DNA of 8,303 nt from Thioalkalivibrio sp. (lineage in GTDB: Bacteria > Pseudomonadota > Gammaproteobacteria > Ectothiorhodospirales > Ectothiorhodospiraceae), in assembly GCA_018224485.1 (NCBI GenBank), contig JAGTVE010000080.1:1-8303 (forward strand), written 5' to 3'. Positions 1 through 6,504 of the stretch are shown here, piece by piece. Numbering within the stretch: position 1 is the stretch's first letter; every line of letters starts with the position of its first letter. Made by a program: the position numbers and the translations under genes. The notes beneath the pieces were generated by a model. The model searched no databases and was not told where the DNA came from. It saw only the letters and a program-made list of their open reading frames with translations.

Positions 1-18
1 ACCGGGACCGAATCCTAA
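1..18 (+). CDS. rpsB: Probable 3' end of rpsB (ribosomal protein S2), last five codons
   Basis: The first frame of the window reads T-G-T-E-S and then a TAA stop at 16-18. This is the only stop on the + strand, in any frame, before the tsf start at 78. rpsB lies directly upstream of tsf in nearly all bacteria, so if it is present here and does not overlap tsf it must end at this TAA. Five residues are far too few to recognise S2 itself, whose C-terminus is poorly conserved. The call rests on gene order and the lone stop codon, not on homology. Confidence 0.4.
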   Translation, partial: TGTES

Positions 19-29
19 ACACGTATCCG

Positions 30-56
30 CCGGCCGCAGCGCGAGCGCGCGGCCGG
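30..56 (+). other. GC-rich hairpin in the rpsB-tsf spacer
   Basis: CCGGCCGC (30-37) pairs perfectly with GCGGCCGG (49-56). After a bulged A at 38, bases 39-41 pair with 46-48, leaving a four-base loop (42-45). No T-run follows directly; the nearest is TTTT at 73-76, next to the tsf start. It is therefore not a standard intrinsic terminator. It could be an attenuator or an mRNA-stabilising or processing element between the S2 and EF-Ts cistrons. Function is inferred; only the pairing is seen. Confidence 0.5.
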
Positions 57-77
57 AGCCATTTCAGGAGTCTTTTC

Positions 78-947
<870 letters not shown>

Positions 948-953
948 TCCGAT

Positions 954-994
954 CCCTGCGGTGGGCTCGGTGCAGCCGCCGTCCCGCCGCAGGG
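954..994 (+). other. Strong intercistronic hairpin between tsf and pyrH
   Basis: CCCTGCGG (954-961) is the exact reverse complement of CCGCAGGG (987-994). The stem continues inward through a T-G wobble (962/986) and three G-C pairs (963-965 with 983-985), giving 12 pairs. The 17-base loop (966-982) can itself form a small CGG/CCG stem (968-970 with 976-978). No T-run follows, so it does not look like a classical rho-independent terminator. It may be an attenuator, a processing site or a 3' stabiliser of the tsf message. It begins six bases after the tsf stop codon and ends 28 bases before the pyrH start. Confidence 0.65.
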
Positions 995-1022
995 CAGAGT
1001 CCAACTGCTATCGAGGGGCCCC

Positions 1023-1757
1023 ATGAGCCAGTCAGGCCAGCCGGCGTACAGGCGTATTCTTCTGAAGCTGAGCGGCGAGGCCTTCATGGGGTCACAGGAC
1101 TACGGGGTCGATCCCGGTGTGCTGGACCAGGTGGCCGGGGAGGTCTCGGAGTTGTCCGGCCTGGGCGTCGAGATGGGCATCGTGATCGGCGGCGGCAACA
1201 TCTTTCGCGGCGCCGGGCTTGCCAAGGGCGGCATGGACCGCGTGACCGGTGACCACATGGGGATGCTGGCCACCGTCATCAACGCGCTGGCGCTGCAGGA
1301 TGCGATCGAGCGCACCGGGCGATTCTGCCGCGTGATGTCCGCGATCCGCATCAATCAGGTGTGCGAGGACTACATCCGCCGTCGCGCGGTGCGCCACCTC
1401 GAGAAGGGACGTATCGTCGTGTTTGCGGCGGGCACCGGAAACCCGTTCTTCACCACCGATTCCGCCGCAAGCCTGCGTGCGATCGAGATCAATGCCGAAC
1501 TGATGATCAAGGCCACCAAGGTGGACGGTGTCTACGACGCCGATCCGATGCAGCACCGCGACGCCCGCCGCCTAGAGCGTCTGAGCTTCGACGAGGCCCT
1601 GGAGCGGAGGCTCGGTGTGATGGATACGACCGCCCTGGTGATGTGCCGTGACAACAACCTGCCGCTGCGGGTGATGAACATGTTTGCCAAGGGGGACCTC
1701 CGGCGCCTGGTGATGGGCGAGGACGTGGGCACCCTGGTCGAGGGGACTGGAAAATGA
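1023..1757 (+). CDS. pyrH: Uridylate kinase (UMP kinase)
   Basis: PyrH phosphorylates UMP to UDP with ATP in the cytosol, feeding UTP/CTP synthesis and UDP-sugars. It is a hexameric amino-acid-kinase-family enzyme, unrelated to eukaryotic UMP/CMP kinase. The 244-residue product matches E. coli PyrH (241) throughout. The N-terminal RILLKLSGEA (11-20) contains the ATP-site Lys15. The glycine-rich GGGNIFRGAG lies at 56-65, GDHMGMLATV at 76-85, and GTGNPFFTTDSAA at 137-149, which binds UMP. KATKVDGVYDADP (163-175) is the nucleotide-binding segment. ATG at 1023 is preceded by GAGG (1013-1016) at a usual spacing. The TGA stop overlaps the frr start in an ATGA junction, which suggests translational coupling. 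No residue substitutions in the motifs were noticed. Confidence 0.98.
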   Translation: MSQSGQPAYRRILLKLSGEAFMGSQDYGVDPGVLDQVAGEVSELSGLGVEMGIVIGGGNIFRGAGLAKGGMDRVTGDHMGMLATVINALALQDAIERTGRFCRVMSAIRINQVCEDYIRRRAVRHLEKGRIVVFAAGTGNPFFTTDSAASLRAIEINAELMIKATKVDGVYDADPMQHRDARRLERLSFDEALERRLGVMDTTALVMCRDNNLPLRVMNMFAKGDLRRLVMGEDVGTLVEGTGK

Positions 1758-2311
1758 GTGAAGCCACCTTCAAGGATGCCAGCCAGCGCATGGACAAGAC
1801 GCTGGAATCACTGCGTTCCGAATTCACGAAGATCCGCACGGGCCGCGCGCACACCAGCCTGCTGGACCATGTGATGGTCGAGTATTACGGCTCGGAGGTG
1901 CCGATCAACCAGGTCGCGAACGTGAATGTCGAGGATGCCCGCACGCTGACCGTGGCGCCCTGGGAGCGGAACATGGTGGGCAAGGTGGAAAAGGCGATCA
2001 TGACCTCCGACCTCGGCCTGAATCCGGCGACGGCTGGCACCGTGATCCGCGTCCCGCTGCCGGCCCTTACCGAGGAGCGGCGCAAGGACCTGGTGAAGGT
2101 CGTGCGCGCCGAGGCGGAGAATGCGCGCGTGGCCATCCGCAATATCCGCCGGGACGTGAATCACAGTCTGAAGCTGCAGGTGAAGGACAAGGAGATCTCC
2201 GAGGATGAGGAGCATCGGGGGGAGGAACGCGTGCAGAAGCTGACCGATGAACACATCGCCCGCATCGACGAGATGCTGGCGGAGAAGGAAACGGAGTTGA
2301 TGGAGGTTTGA
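1754..2311 (+). CDS. frr: Ribosome recycling factor (RRF)
   Basis: RRF acts with EF-G to split post-termination 70S ribosomes. The 185-residue product has exactly the usual length and no gaps by eye against E. coli. The N-terminal helix of domain I includes SEFTKIRTGRAH (22-33). The beta-rich domain II follows (about residues 31-104), with the conserved YYGSEVPINQVANV (44-57). The C-terminal long helices contain RNIRRD (129-134), where Arg132 corresponds to the functionally critical arginine of the E. coli protein, and KDKEISEDEE (144-153). The start ATG overlaps the pyrH stop (ATGA), and AGGGG at 1741-1745 lies eight bases upstream. A short CCCT (1732-1735) could pair with AGGG (1741-1744), but four pairs are too few to interpret. 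The stop codon sits in a small inverted repeat shared with the uppS leader. Confidence 0.98.
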   Translation: MSEATFKDASQRMDKTLESLRSEFTKIRTGRAHTSLLDHVMVEYYGSEVPINQVANVNVEDARTLTVAPWERNMVGKVEKAIMTSDLGLNPATAGTVIRVPLPALTEERRKDLVKVVRAEAENARVAIRNIRRDVNHSLKLQVKDKEISEDEEHRGEERVQKLTDEHIARIDEMLAEKETELMEV

Positions 2312-2316
2312 CCTCC
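2302..2316 (+). promoter_or_regulatory. Stop-codon hairpin covering the uppS Shine-Dalgarno-like GGAGG
   Basis: GGAGGT (2302-2307) is the perfect reverse complement of ACCTCC (2311-2316), leaving a three-base TTG loop. The left arm is the only good Shine-Dalgarno sequence near the uppS start, and the frr stop codon (2309-2311) lies in the loop and first paired base. A competing pairing exists: ACGGAG (2291-2296) with CTCCGT (2313-2318), which would leave GGAGG single-stranded. A ribosome finishing frr would melt either form, so this looks suited to coupling uppS translation to frr. The pairings are seen; the regulatory reading is inferred. Confidence 0.4.
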
Positions 2317-2325
2317 GTCGCGTCG

Positions 2326-3060
2326 ATGGCCCCGCATTCCGTCGAGACCGGCCCTATCCCCGCGCACGTCGCCGTGATCATGGACGGCAACGGTCGCTGG
2401 GCCGAGGCACGCGGTCTCTCCCGCAGCGAAGGTCACCGGGCAGGTCTGAAGGCAACCCGCCGGGCGGTGGAGTTCTTCGCGAACCGGGGGGTGCGCGCCC
2501 TGACCCTGTTCGCCTTCAGCAGCGAGAACTGGCAACGGCCGCGGGCCGAGGTGGAGGCGCTGCTGGATCTCTTCGTCACGGCGATCGAGGAGGAACTGCC
2601 CGAGCTGCGCCAAAAGGGGATCCGGCTGCGCTTCATCGGCGCGCGCGAGCAGTTTCCGCGGGAACTGCAGTCGCGCATGGGGGAGGCGGAGGCGCAGACC
2701 GCCGCGAACGACACCATGACGCTGGTGGTGGCCCTGGGTTACGGCGGTCGCTGGGACATCCTGCAGGCCGCGCGGCGCTGGATCCGGCAGAGTACCGGCA
2801 CGGACCCGGATCCCGAGGCCTTCGAGGCCTTCCTGAGCACGGCCGGGCTGCCTGAACTGGATCTGCTGATCCGGACCGGCGGCGAGCAGCGGATCAGCAA
2901 CTTCCTGCTCTGGCAGGCGGCCTATGCCGAACTCTGTTTCCTCGACGCCCTCTGGCCCGAGACAGGGGAGGCGGAACTCCAGGGCGCACTCGACATCTAC
3001 AGCCGGCGCCAACGCCGCTTCGGTCTGACCAGTGAACGCAGGGGCGCTGCCCATGCTTAG
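2326..3060 (+). CDS. uppS: Undecaprenyl diphosphate synthase (cis-prenyltransferase)
   Basis: UppS adds eight isopentenyl units to farnesyl diphosphate to make C55-PP, precursor of the carrier lipid for peptidoglycan and surface polysaccharides. Numbered from ATG 2326 (244 residues), the catalytic region HVAVIMDGNGRWA (14-26) carries Asp20, the Mg2+/diphosphate aspartate, and the GNGR loop. FAFSSENW (62-69) is the flexible IPP-binding loop. LLIRTGGEQRISNFLLWQ lies at 180-197, and Glu202 in YAEL matches the second Mg2+ ligand of the E. coli enzyme by eye. The start is not certain. A TTG at 2308, overlapping the frr stop, would give 250 residues, but GGAGG at 2302-2306 is one base from it, too close to serve it. 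ATG 2326 is 14 bases past the frr stop and fits the family N-terminus, though GGAGG is then 19 bases away. Re-initiation after frr is likely. Confidence 0.96.
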   Translation: MAPHSVETGPIPAHVAVIMDGNGRWAEARGLSRSEGHRAGLKATRRAVEFFANRGVRALTLFAFSSENWQRPRAEVEALLDLFVTAIEEELPELRQKGIRLRFIGAREQFPRELQSRMGEAEAQTAANDTMTLVVALGYGGRWDILQAARRWIRQSTGTDPDPEAFEAFLSTAGLPELDLLIRTGGEQRISNFLLWQAAYAELCFLDALWPETGEAELQGALDIYSRRQRRFGLTSERRGAAHA

Positions 3061-3066
3061 GCAGCG
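3040..3066 (+). promoter_or_regulatory. cdsA ribosome binding site inside two competing hairpins
   Basis: AGGGG (3040-3044) is eight bases before the cdsA ATG at 3053 and decides that start. Two mutually exclusive pairings overlap it. GGGC (3042-3045) pairs with GCCC (3049-3052) around a three-base loop, which hides the binding site. CGCTGCC (3045-3051) pairs perfectly with GGCAGCG (3060-3066), leaving AGGGG free and exposing the cdsA ATG in an eight-base loop that also holds most of the uppS stop. This could act as a small translational switch driven by ribosomes finishing uppS. The pairings are seen; the switch is a hypothesis. Confidence 0.4.
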
Positions 3067-3892
3067 GGTGCTCACCGCGCTCGCCATCGCGGTGCCGGTG
3101 ATCGTACTGATCCTGCTGGCGCCGCCATGGCTGTTCGGACTCTTCGTCCTGCTGGTGGTGGCCGTCGGCGCCCGTGAATGGGCACAGCTGGGGGGCTTCG
3201 CGTCGGCGGGGACCCGTGCAGCCTTTGCGGCCGCGATCCCGGCGCTGCTGGCCCTTCTGATGCTGCTGTGGTGGACCGCAGGGTGGTCGGTCTGGCACCT
3301 CGGCATCCTCGCCCTCGCACTGATCTGGTGGGTGTTCGTGTTCATCGGACTCGCCTGGTATAGCCCCGGCCTGTCCGGGCGGCCATCGGGCCGCCTTCTC
3401 CTGCGCGCGGGGGGCCTGCTGACGCTGGTGCCGGCAGGAATCGCTCTGCTCTGGCTGCACGACTACGACCGGAACCTCGTGCTCTACCTGATCGCGCTGG
3501 TCGCGACTGCCGACAGCGGTGCCTATTTCGCGGGACGCTGGTTCGGCCGCAGCAAGCTGGCCCCGGAGATCAGCCCCGGAAAGACTCGCGAGGGTCTGTT
3601 CGGCGCGCTGCTCGGCGCGATCGTGGTCGCCCTGGGGGGCGCGTGGCTGTTTGGGCTGTCGCGGATGGATGCGCTGGTCTTCGGCCTGCTCGGCGTGGTG
3701 GTCGCGCTGGTGTCCGTGGCCGGTGATCTGCAGGAGAGCGTGCTCAAGCGCGAGGCGGGCGCCAAGGATAGCGGCGGCCTGCTGCCCGGGCACGGCGGGA
3801 TCCTCGACCGCATCGACAGCCTGACGGCGGCGGCCCCGGTATTCCTGCTCGGATTGCTCTGGACCGCGCTGCTGGCGCCGGCGAGTCACTGA
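3053..3892 (+). CDS. cdsA: Phosphatidate cytidylyltransferase (CDP-diacylglycerol synthase)
   Basis: CdsA is an inner-membrane enzyme that converts phosphatidic acid and CTP to CDP-diacylglycerol, the precursor of all major phospholipids. With ATG 3053 the product has 279 residues and begins MLRQRVLTALAIAVPV, aligning residue for residue with the start of E. coli CdsA. The open frame could begin at GTG 3032, but the family N-terminus and the AGGGG at 3040-3044 favour 3053. Several hydrophobic membrane segments are visible: about 8-40, 56-76, 82-104, 119-135, 142-156, 182-201, 206-224 and 258-274. ADSGAYFAGRWFGRSKLAP at 153-171 is conserved. The family signature lies at 229-255, with LKREAGAKDS and the polar HGGILDRID end containing the catalytic-site aspartates. 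It overlaps uppS by eight bases and is separated from dxr by one base, so it is clearly part of the same translational unit. Confidence 0.97.
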   Translation: MLRQRVLTALAIAVPVIVLILLAPPWLFGLFVLLVVAVGAREWAQLGGFASAGTRAAFAAAIPALLALLMLLWWTAGWSVWHLGILALALIWWVFVFIGLAWYSPGLSGRPSGRLLLRAGGLLTLVPAGIALLWLHDYDRNLVLYLIALVATADSGAYFAGRWFGRSKLAPEISPGKTREGLFGALLGAIVVALGGAWLFGLSRMDALVFGLLGVVVALVSVAGDLQESVLKREAGAKDSGGLLPGHGGILDRIDSLTAAAPVFLLGLLWTALLAPASH

Positions 3893-3893
3893 G

Positions 3894-5093
3894 ATGGCAC
3901 TGGAACGGGTCACCATCCTGGGGTCCACGGGCAGCATCGGGGTCAGTACCCTGGACGTGCTGGCCCGGGATCCCGAGCGCTTCGAAGTCCATGCCCTGAC
4001 CGCACAGAGCAATGTGGAGAAGCTCGCTGAGCAGTGCCTGGCGCACCGCCCGGCGGTGGCGGTGATGGTGGACCCGGAGGCGGGTGCCGCACTGCGCGAT
4101 CTGCTGCAGCGTGCCGGCGTCGGGACGGAGGTCCGGGTCGGCGTCGATGCGCTGATCGAGGTGGTCTCCGGACCCGAGGTCGACGTGGTGATGGCCGCCA
4201 TCGTCGGTGCCGCTGGTCTCCTGCCGACTCTCGCGGCCGCCGAGGCCGGCAAGCGTCTGCTGCTCGCGAACAAGGAGGCGCTGGTGATGTCCGGAGCGCT
4301 GCTGATCGACGCGGTGGCCCGAAGCGGCGCGAAGCTGCTGCCGGTGGACAGCGAGCACAACGCGATCTTCCAGTGCCTGCCCGAGGCTTACACCTGCGGT
4401 GATGCGATGCACTCATGCGGTGCGGAAGGCATCTGGCTGACCGCCTCCGGGGGCCCGTTCCGCGAGCGGCCGCTGGATCGCTTCGGCGAGATCACGCCGG
4501 AGGAGGCCTGTGCCCATCCGAACTGGGACATGGGGCGCAAGATCTCGGTTGATTCGGCCACGATGATGAACAAGGGGCTCGAGGTGATCGAGGCCCGCTG
4601 GCTGTTCGCGCTGGAGCCGGAGGCGATCCGGGTGGTGCTGCACCCCCAGAGCGTCGTGCACTCGATGGTCGCCTATACGGATGGATCGGTGCTGGCGCAG
4701 CTGGGTAATCCGGACATGCGCACCCCGATCGCGCATACCCTGGCCTGGCCACGGCGCATGGGTTCGGGCGTGAGTCCGCTGGACCTGTTCGCGGTCGGCC
4801 GTCTGGATTTCACGCCCCCGTCGTCCGAGCGGTTTCCCTGCCTCGCCCTGGCGTACCATGCCCTTGAAGCGGGCGGAACGGCCACCACTATCCTGAATGC
4901 GGCCAACGAGGTGGCGGTGGAGGCCTTTCTCGACCGCCGGATCAGCTTTCCGACAATCGCGCAGGGCATCGCCGCGACCCTGGATGCGGTCACCTCGAGC
5001 CCCGCGGATTCGCTCGAGGGTATTCTTGCGGCCGACGCCGAGGCGCGGGACTATGCAGGCCACTGGGTAAACCGATACGGCCACAGGCCGTGA
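3894..5093 (+). CDS. dxr: 1-deoxy-D-xylulose 5-phosphate reductoisomerase
   Basis: Dxr (IspC) converts DXP to MEP with NADPH and a divalent metal. It is the committed step of the non-mevalonate isoprenoid pathway and the target of fosmidomycin, and it supplies the precursors that UppS uses. The product has 399 residues (E. coli 398). The N-terminal Rossmann domain shows the NADPH motif GSTGSIG (10-16) and LLLANKEALVMSG (122-134). The metal ligands Asp152 and Glu154 lie in PVDSEHNAIFQ (150-160), and Glu230 and Glu233 in MMNKGLEVIEARWLF (224-238). ASGGPFRE (184-191) is the phosphate-binding, substrate-closing region. The C-terminal domain includes the conserved ILNAANEVAVEAFL (333-346). The start ATG is one base after the cdsA stop, with only a weak GGCGAG (3880-3885) upstream, so coupling is likely. 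Its TGA is followed by C and is in frame with rseP, four codons away. Confidence 0.98.
   Translation: MALERVTILGSTGSIGVSTLDVLARDPERFEVHALTAQSNVEKLAEQCLAHRPAVAVMVDPEAGAALRDLLQRAGVGTEVRVGVDALIEVVSGPEVDVVMAAIVGAAGLLPTLAAAEAGKRLLLANKEALVMSGALLIDAVARSGAKLLPVDSEHNAIFQCLPEAYTCGDAMHSCGAEGIWLTASGGPFRERPLDRFGEITPEEACAHPNWDMGRKISVDSATMMNKGLEVIEARWLFALEPEAIRVVLHPQSVVHSMVAYTDGSVLAQLGNPDMRTPIAHTLAWPRRMGSGVSPLDLFAVGRLDFTPPSSERFPCLALAYHALEAGGTATTILNAANEVAVEAFLDRRISFPTIAQGIAATLDAVTSSPADSLEGILAADAEARDYAGHWVNRYGHRP
5076..5092 (+). other. Compact hairpin at the dxr stop codon
   Basis: ACGGCC (5077-5082) pairs perfectly with GGCCGT (5086-5091) around the three-base loop ACA, extended by a T-G wobble (5076/5092). 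The right arm runs into the dxr TGA (5091-5093). No T-run follows, so termination of transcription here is unlikely, and rseP starts 13 bases later. Possible roles are slowing the terminating ribosome or protecting a processed 3' end. The arms are also the last codons of dxr, and GGCC-rich codons can produce such pairing by chance. Confidence 0.4.
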
Positions 5094-5105
5094 CTTGATG
5101 ACCGA

Positions 5106-6467
5106 ATGACCATTCTGACCAGCCTTGTAGCCTTCATCGTAGCCATCGGCGTACTGGTGACGATCCACGAATATGGCCATTTCCTGGCTGCGCGCCTGAT
5201 GGGTGTGAAGGTACTGCGCTTCTCCATCGGATTCGGCAGGCCAATCTATCGGCGGATGTTCGGCCGTGACCGCACCGAGTTCGTGGTCGCCGCGATCCCG
5301 CTCGGCGGCTACGTGAAGATGCTGGACGAGCGTGAGGCGCCAGTGGCCGAGTCCGAGGCGCACCGCGCCTTCAACCGCAAACGGCTCGGCGCGCGCAACC
5401 TCGTGGTCGCGGCGGGTCCGCTGGCCAATTTTCTGTTTGCCCTGGTCGCCTACGCGGTGATGTTCATGATCGGGGTGCCGGGACTGAAACCGATCGTCGG
5501 CGAGGTCGACCCCACCAGCGCGGCCGCCGCGGGCGGGCTCCAGCACGGTGACGAGATCCTGATGGTGGGTGACCGCCGGGTCCAGAACTGGGACCAGGCC
5601 AACCTGCGGTTGCTCGATCACGCGGTGCGGGCCGACGCCGTTGAGATCACCGTCCTGGACCGCGACGGGCGCGAGATCCAGCGAAGCATCCCCCTCGAGA
5701 ATCGCCGGGATCTGCTGGGCGAGGGCCAGTTCCTGGGGCGGCTGGGCATACGCCCGTATCGGCCGGAGCTGGAGCCCCTGGTCGGCAGCGTGGAGCGCGG
5801 CAGCCCCGCGGCCGAGGCCGGTCTGCAGCCGGGCGATCTCGTGCTCGCCGTCGACGGGGAACCGGTGGACTCCTGGACGCAGTGGGTCGAAAGGATCCAG
5901 GCCGCTCCCGGCGAGGCGCTCGAGCTTCGGGTCGAGCGCGACGACCGCCAGCTCGAGCTGCGCGTGGTTCCCGCAGAGGTCGAGATCGACGGGGAACCGC
6001 GGGGGCGCATCGGCGCCGGCGTCGATGCGGATCAGCCGCAGATGCAGGAGATCTCCACGCTGGTGCGCCTCGGTCCGGTGGACGGATTCGTCAGCGGTGC
6101 GGCCAGGACCTGGGAGGTCAGCATCCTGACGCTGCGCGTCCTCTGGCGCATGATCACCGGCGAGGCCTCGGTCAAGAACATCGCCGGGCCGGTTACCATC
6201 GCGGAGTATGCAGGCATGACCGCGATCATTGGCGTCACGGCCTTCCTCGGCTTCCTCGCCCTGGTCAGCGTATCGCTGGGTATCATCAACCTGTTGCCCA
6301 TTCCCGTGCTGGATGGCGGCCACCTGATGTACAACGTAGCGGAGTGGATCAAGGGCAGCGCCCTCTCCGAGCGGACCCAGATGATCGGTCAGCAACTGGG
6401 CCTGCTCGCGATCGCGGCCCTGATGCTGCTCGCGTTCTATAACGACTTCGCGCGTCTGTTCGGCTGA
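5106..6467 (+). CDS. rseP: RIP metalloprotease RseP (site-2 protease, sigma-E pathway)
   Basis: RseP is the inner-membrane zinc protease that cuts the anti-sigma factor RseA inside the membrane after DegS cleavage, releasing sigma-E, and also clears signal-peptide remnants. The 453-residue product (E. coli 450) has the zinc motif HEYGH (21-25) in the first membrane helix and the third ligand Asp403 in NLLPIPVLDGGH (395-406). GFGRP (42-46) and GGYVKM (67-72) belong to the membrane-associated beta region. A second membrane segment lies at about 98-122. Two tandem periplasmic PDZ domains follow (roughly 127-215 and 222-300), each with a recognisable GL-x-x-GD core (144-149 and 239-244). C-terminal membrane helices lie around 375-400 and 428-446. 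ATG 5106 is the first possible start after the in-frame dxr stop. It lacks a clear Shine-Dalgarno sequence, so initiation probably depends on dxr translation. Confidence 0.97.
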   Translation: MTILTSLVAFIVAIGVLVTIHEYGHFLAARLMGVKVLRFSIGFGRPIYRRMFGRDRTEFVVAAIPLGGYVKMLDEREAPVAESEAHRAFNRKRLGARNLVVAAGPLANFLFALVAYAVMFMIGVPGLKPIVGEVDPTSAAAAGGLQHGDEILMVGDRRVQNWDQANLRLLDHAVRADAVEITVLDRDGREIQRSIPLENRRDLLGEGQFLGRLGIRPYRPELEPLVGSVERGSPAAEAGLQPGDLVLAVDGEPVDSWTQWVERIQAAPGEALELRVERDDRQLELRVVPAEVEIDGEPRGRIGAGVDADQPQMQEISTLVRLGPVDGFVSGAARTWEVSILTLRVLWRMITGEASVKNIAGPVTIAEYAGMTAIIGVTAFLGFLALVSVSLGIINLLPIPVLDGGHLMYNVAEWIKGSALSERTQMIGQQLGLLAIAALMLLAFYNDFARLFG

Positions 6468-6476
6468 GCCGGGCGG
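6456..6476 (+). other. Hairpin spanning the rseP stop codon
   Basis: CGGC (6461-6464) pairs with GCCG (6468-6471), with the rseP TGA itself as the three-base loop (6465-6467). In RNA the stem can extend outward through two G-U wobbles (6459/6473 and 6460/6472), a G-C pair (6458/6474), another G-U (6457/6475) and a C-G pair (6456/6476), nine pairs in all. It is weaker than the tsf-pyrH hairpin because three pairs are wobbles. It stands at the head of the 37-base rseP-bamA spacer and lacks a T-run. A stop-codon or spacer element is possible, and chance is also possible. Confidence 0.3.
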
Positions 6477-6504
6477 CAGCGGACCCATCGACTTGGCAAA
6501 GGAC

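Noticed and set aside
1006..1011. TGCTAT as a -10 box for a pyrH promoter
   Set aside because: No plausible -35 box at 16-18 bases upstream; that position lies within the hairpin arm. A lone six-base resemblance is not enough.
1732..1744. CCCT/AGGG pairing over the frr ribosome binding site
   Set aside because: Only four pairs with a five-base loop; too weak to distinguish from chance in this composition.
3032..3052. GTG 3032 as the cdsA start, adding seven residues
   Set aside because: The AGGGG at 3040-3044 serves ATG 3053 at normal spacing, and the protein from 3053 aligns with the E. coli N-terminus without extra residues.
2161..4412. Long - strand frames opposite frr, uppS, cdsA and dxr (2161-3345, 2894-4360, 3744-4412)
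   Set aside because: Low-complexity Arg/Pro/Ala/Gln-rich translations that mirror well-supported genes; no own binding site or motif seen.
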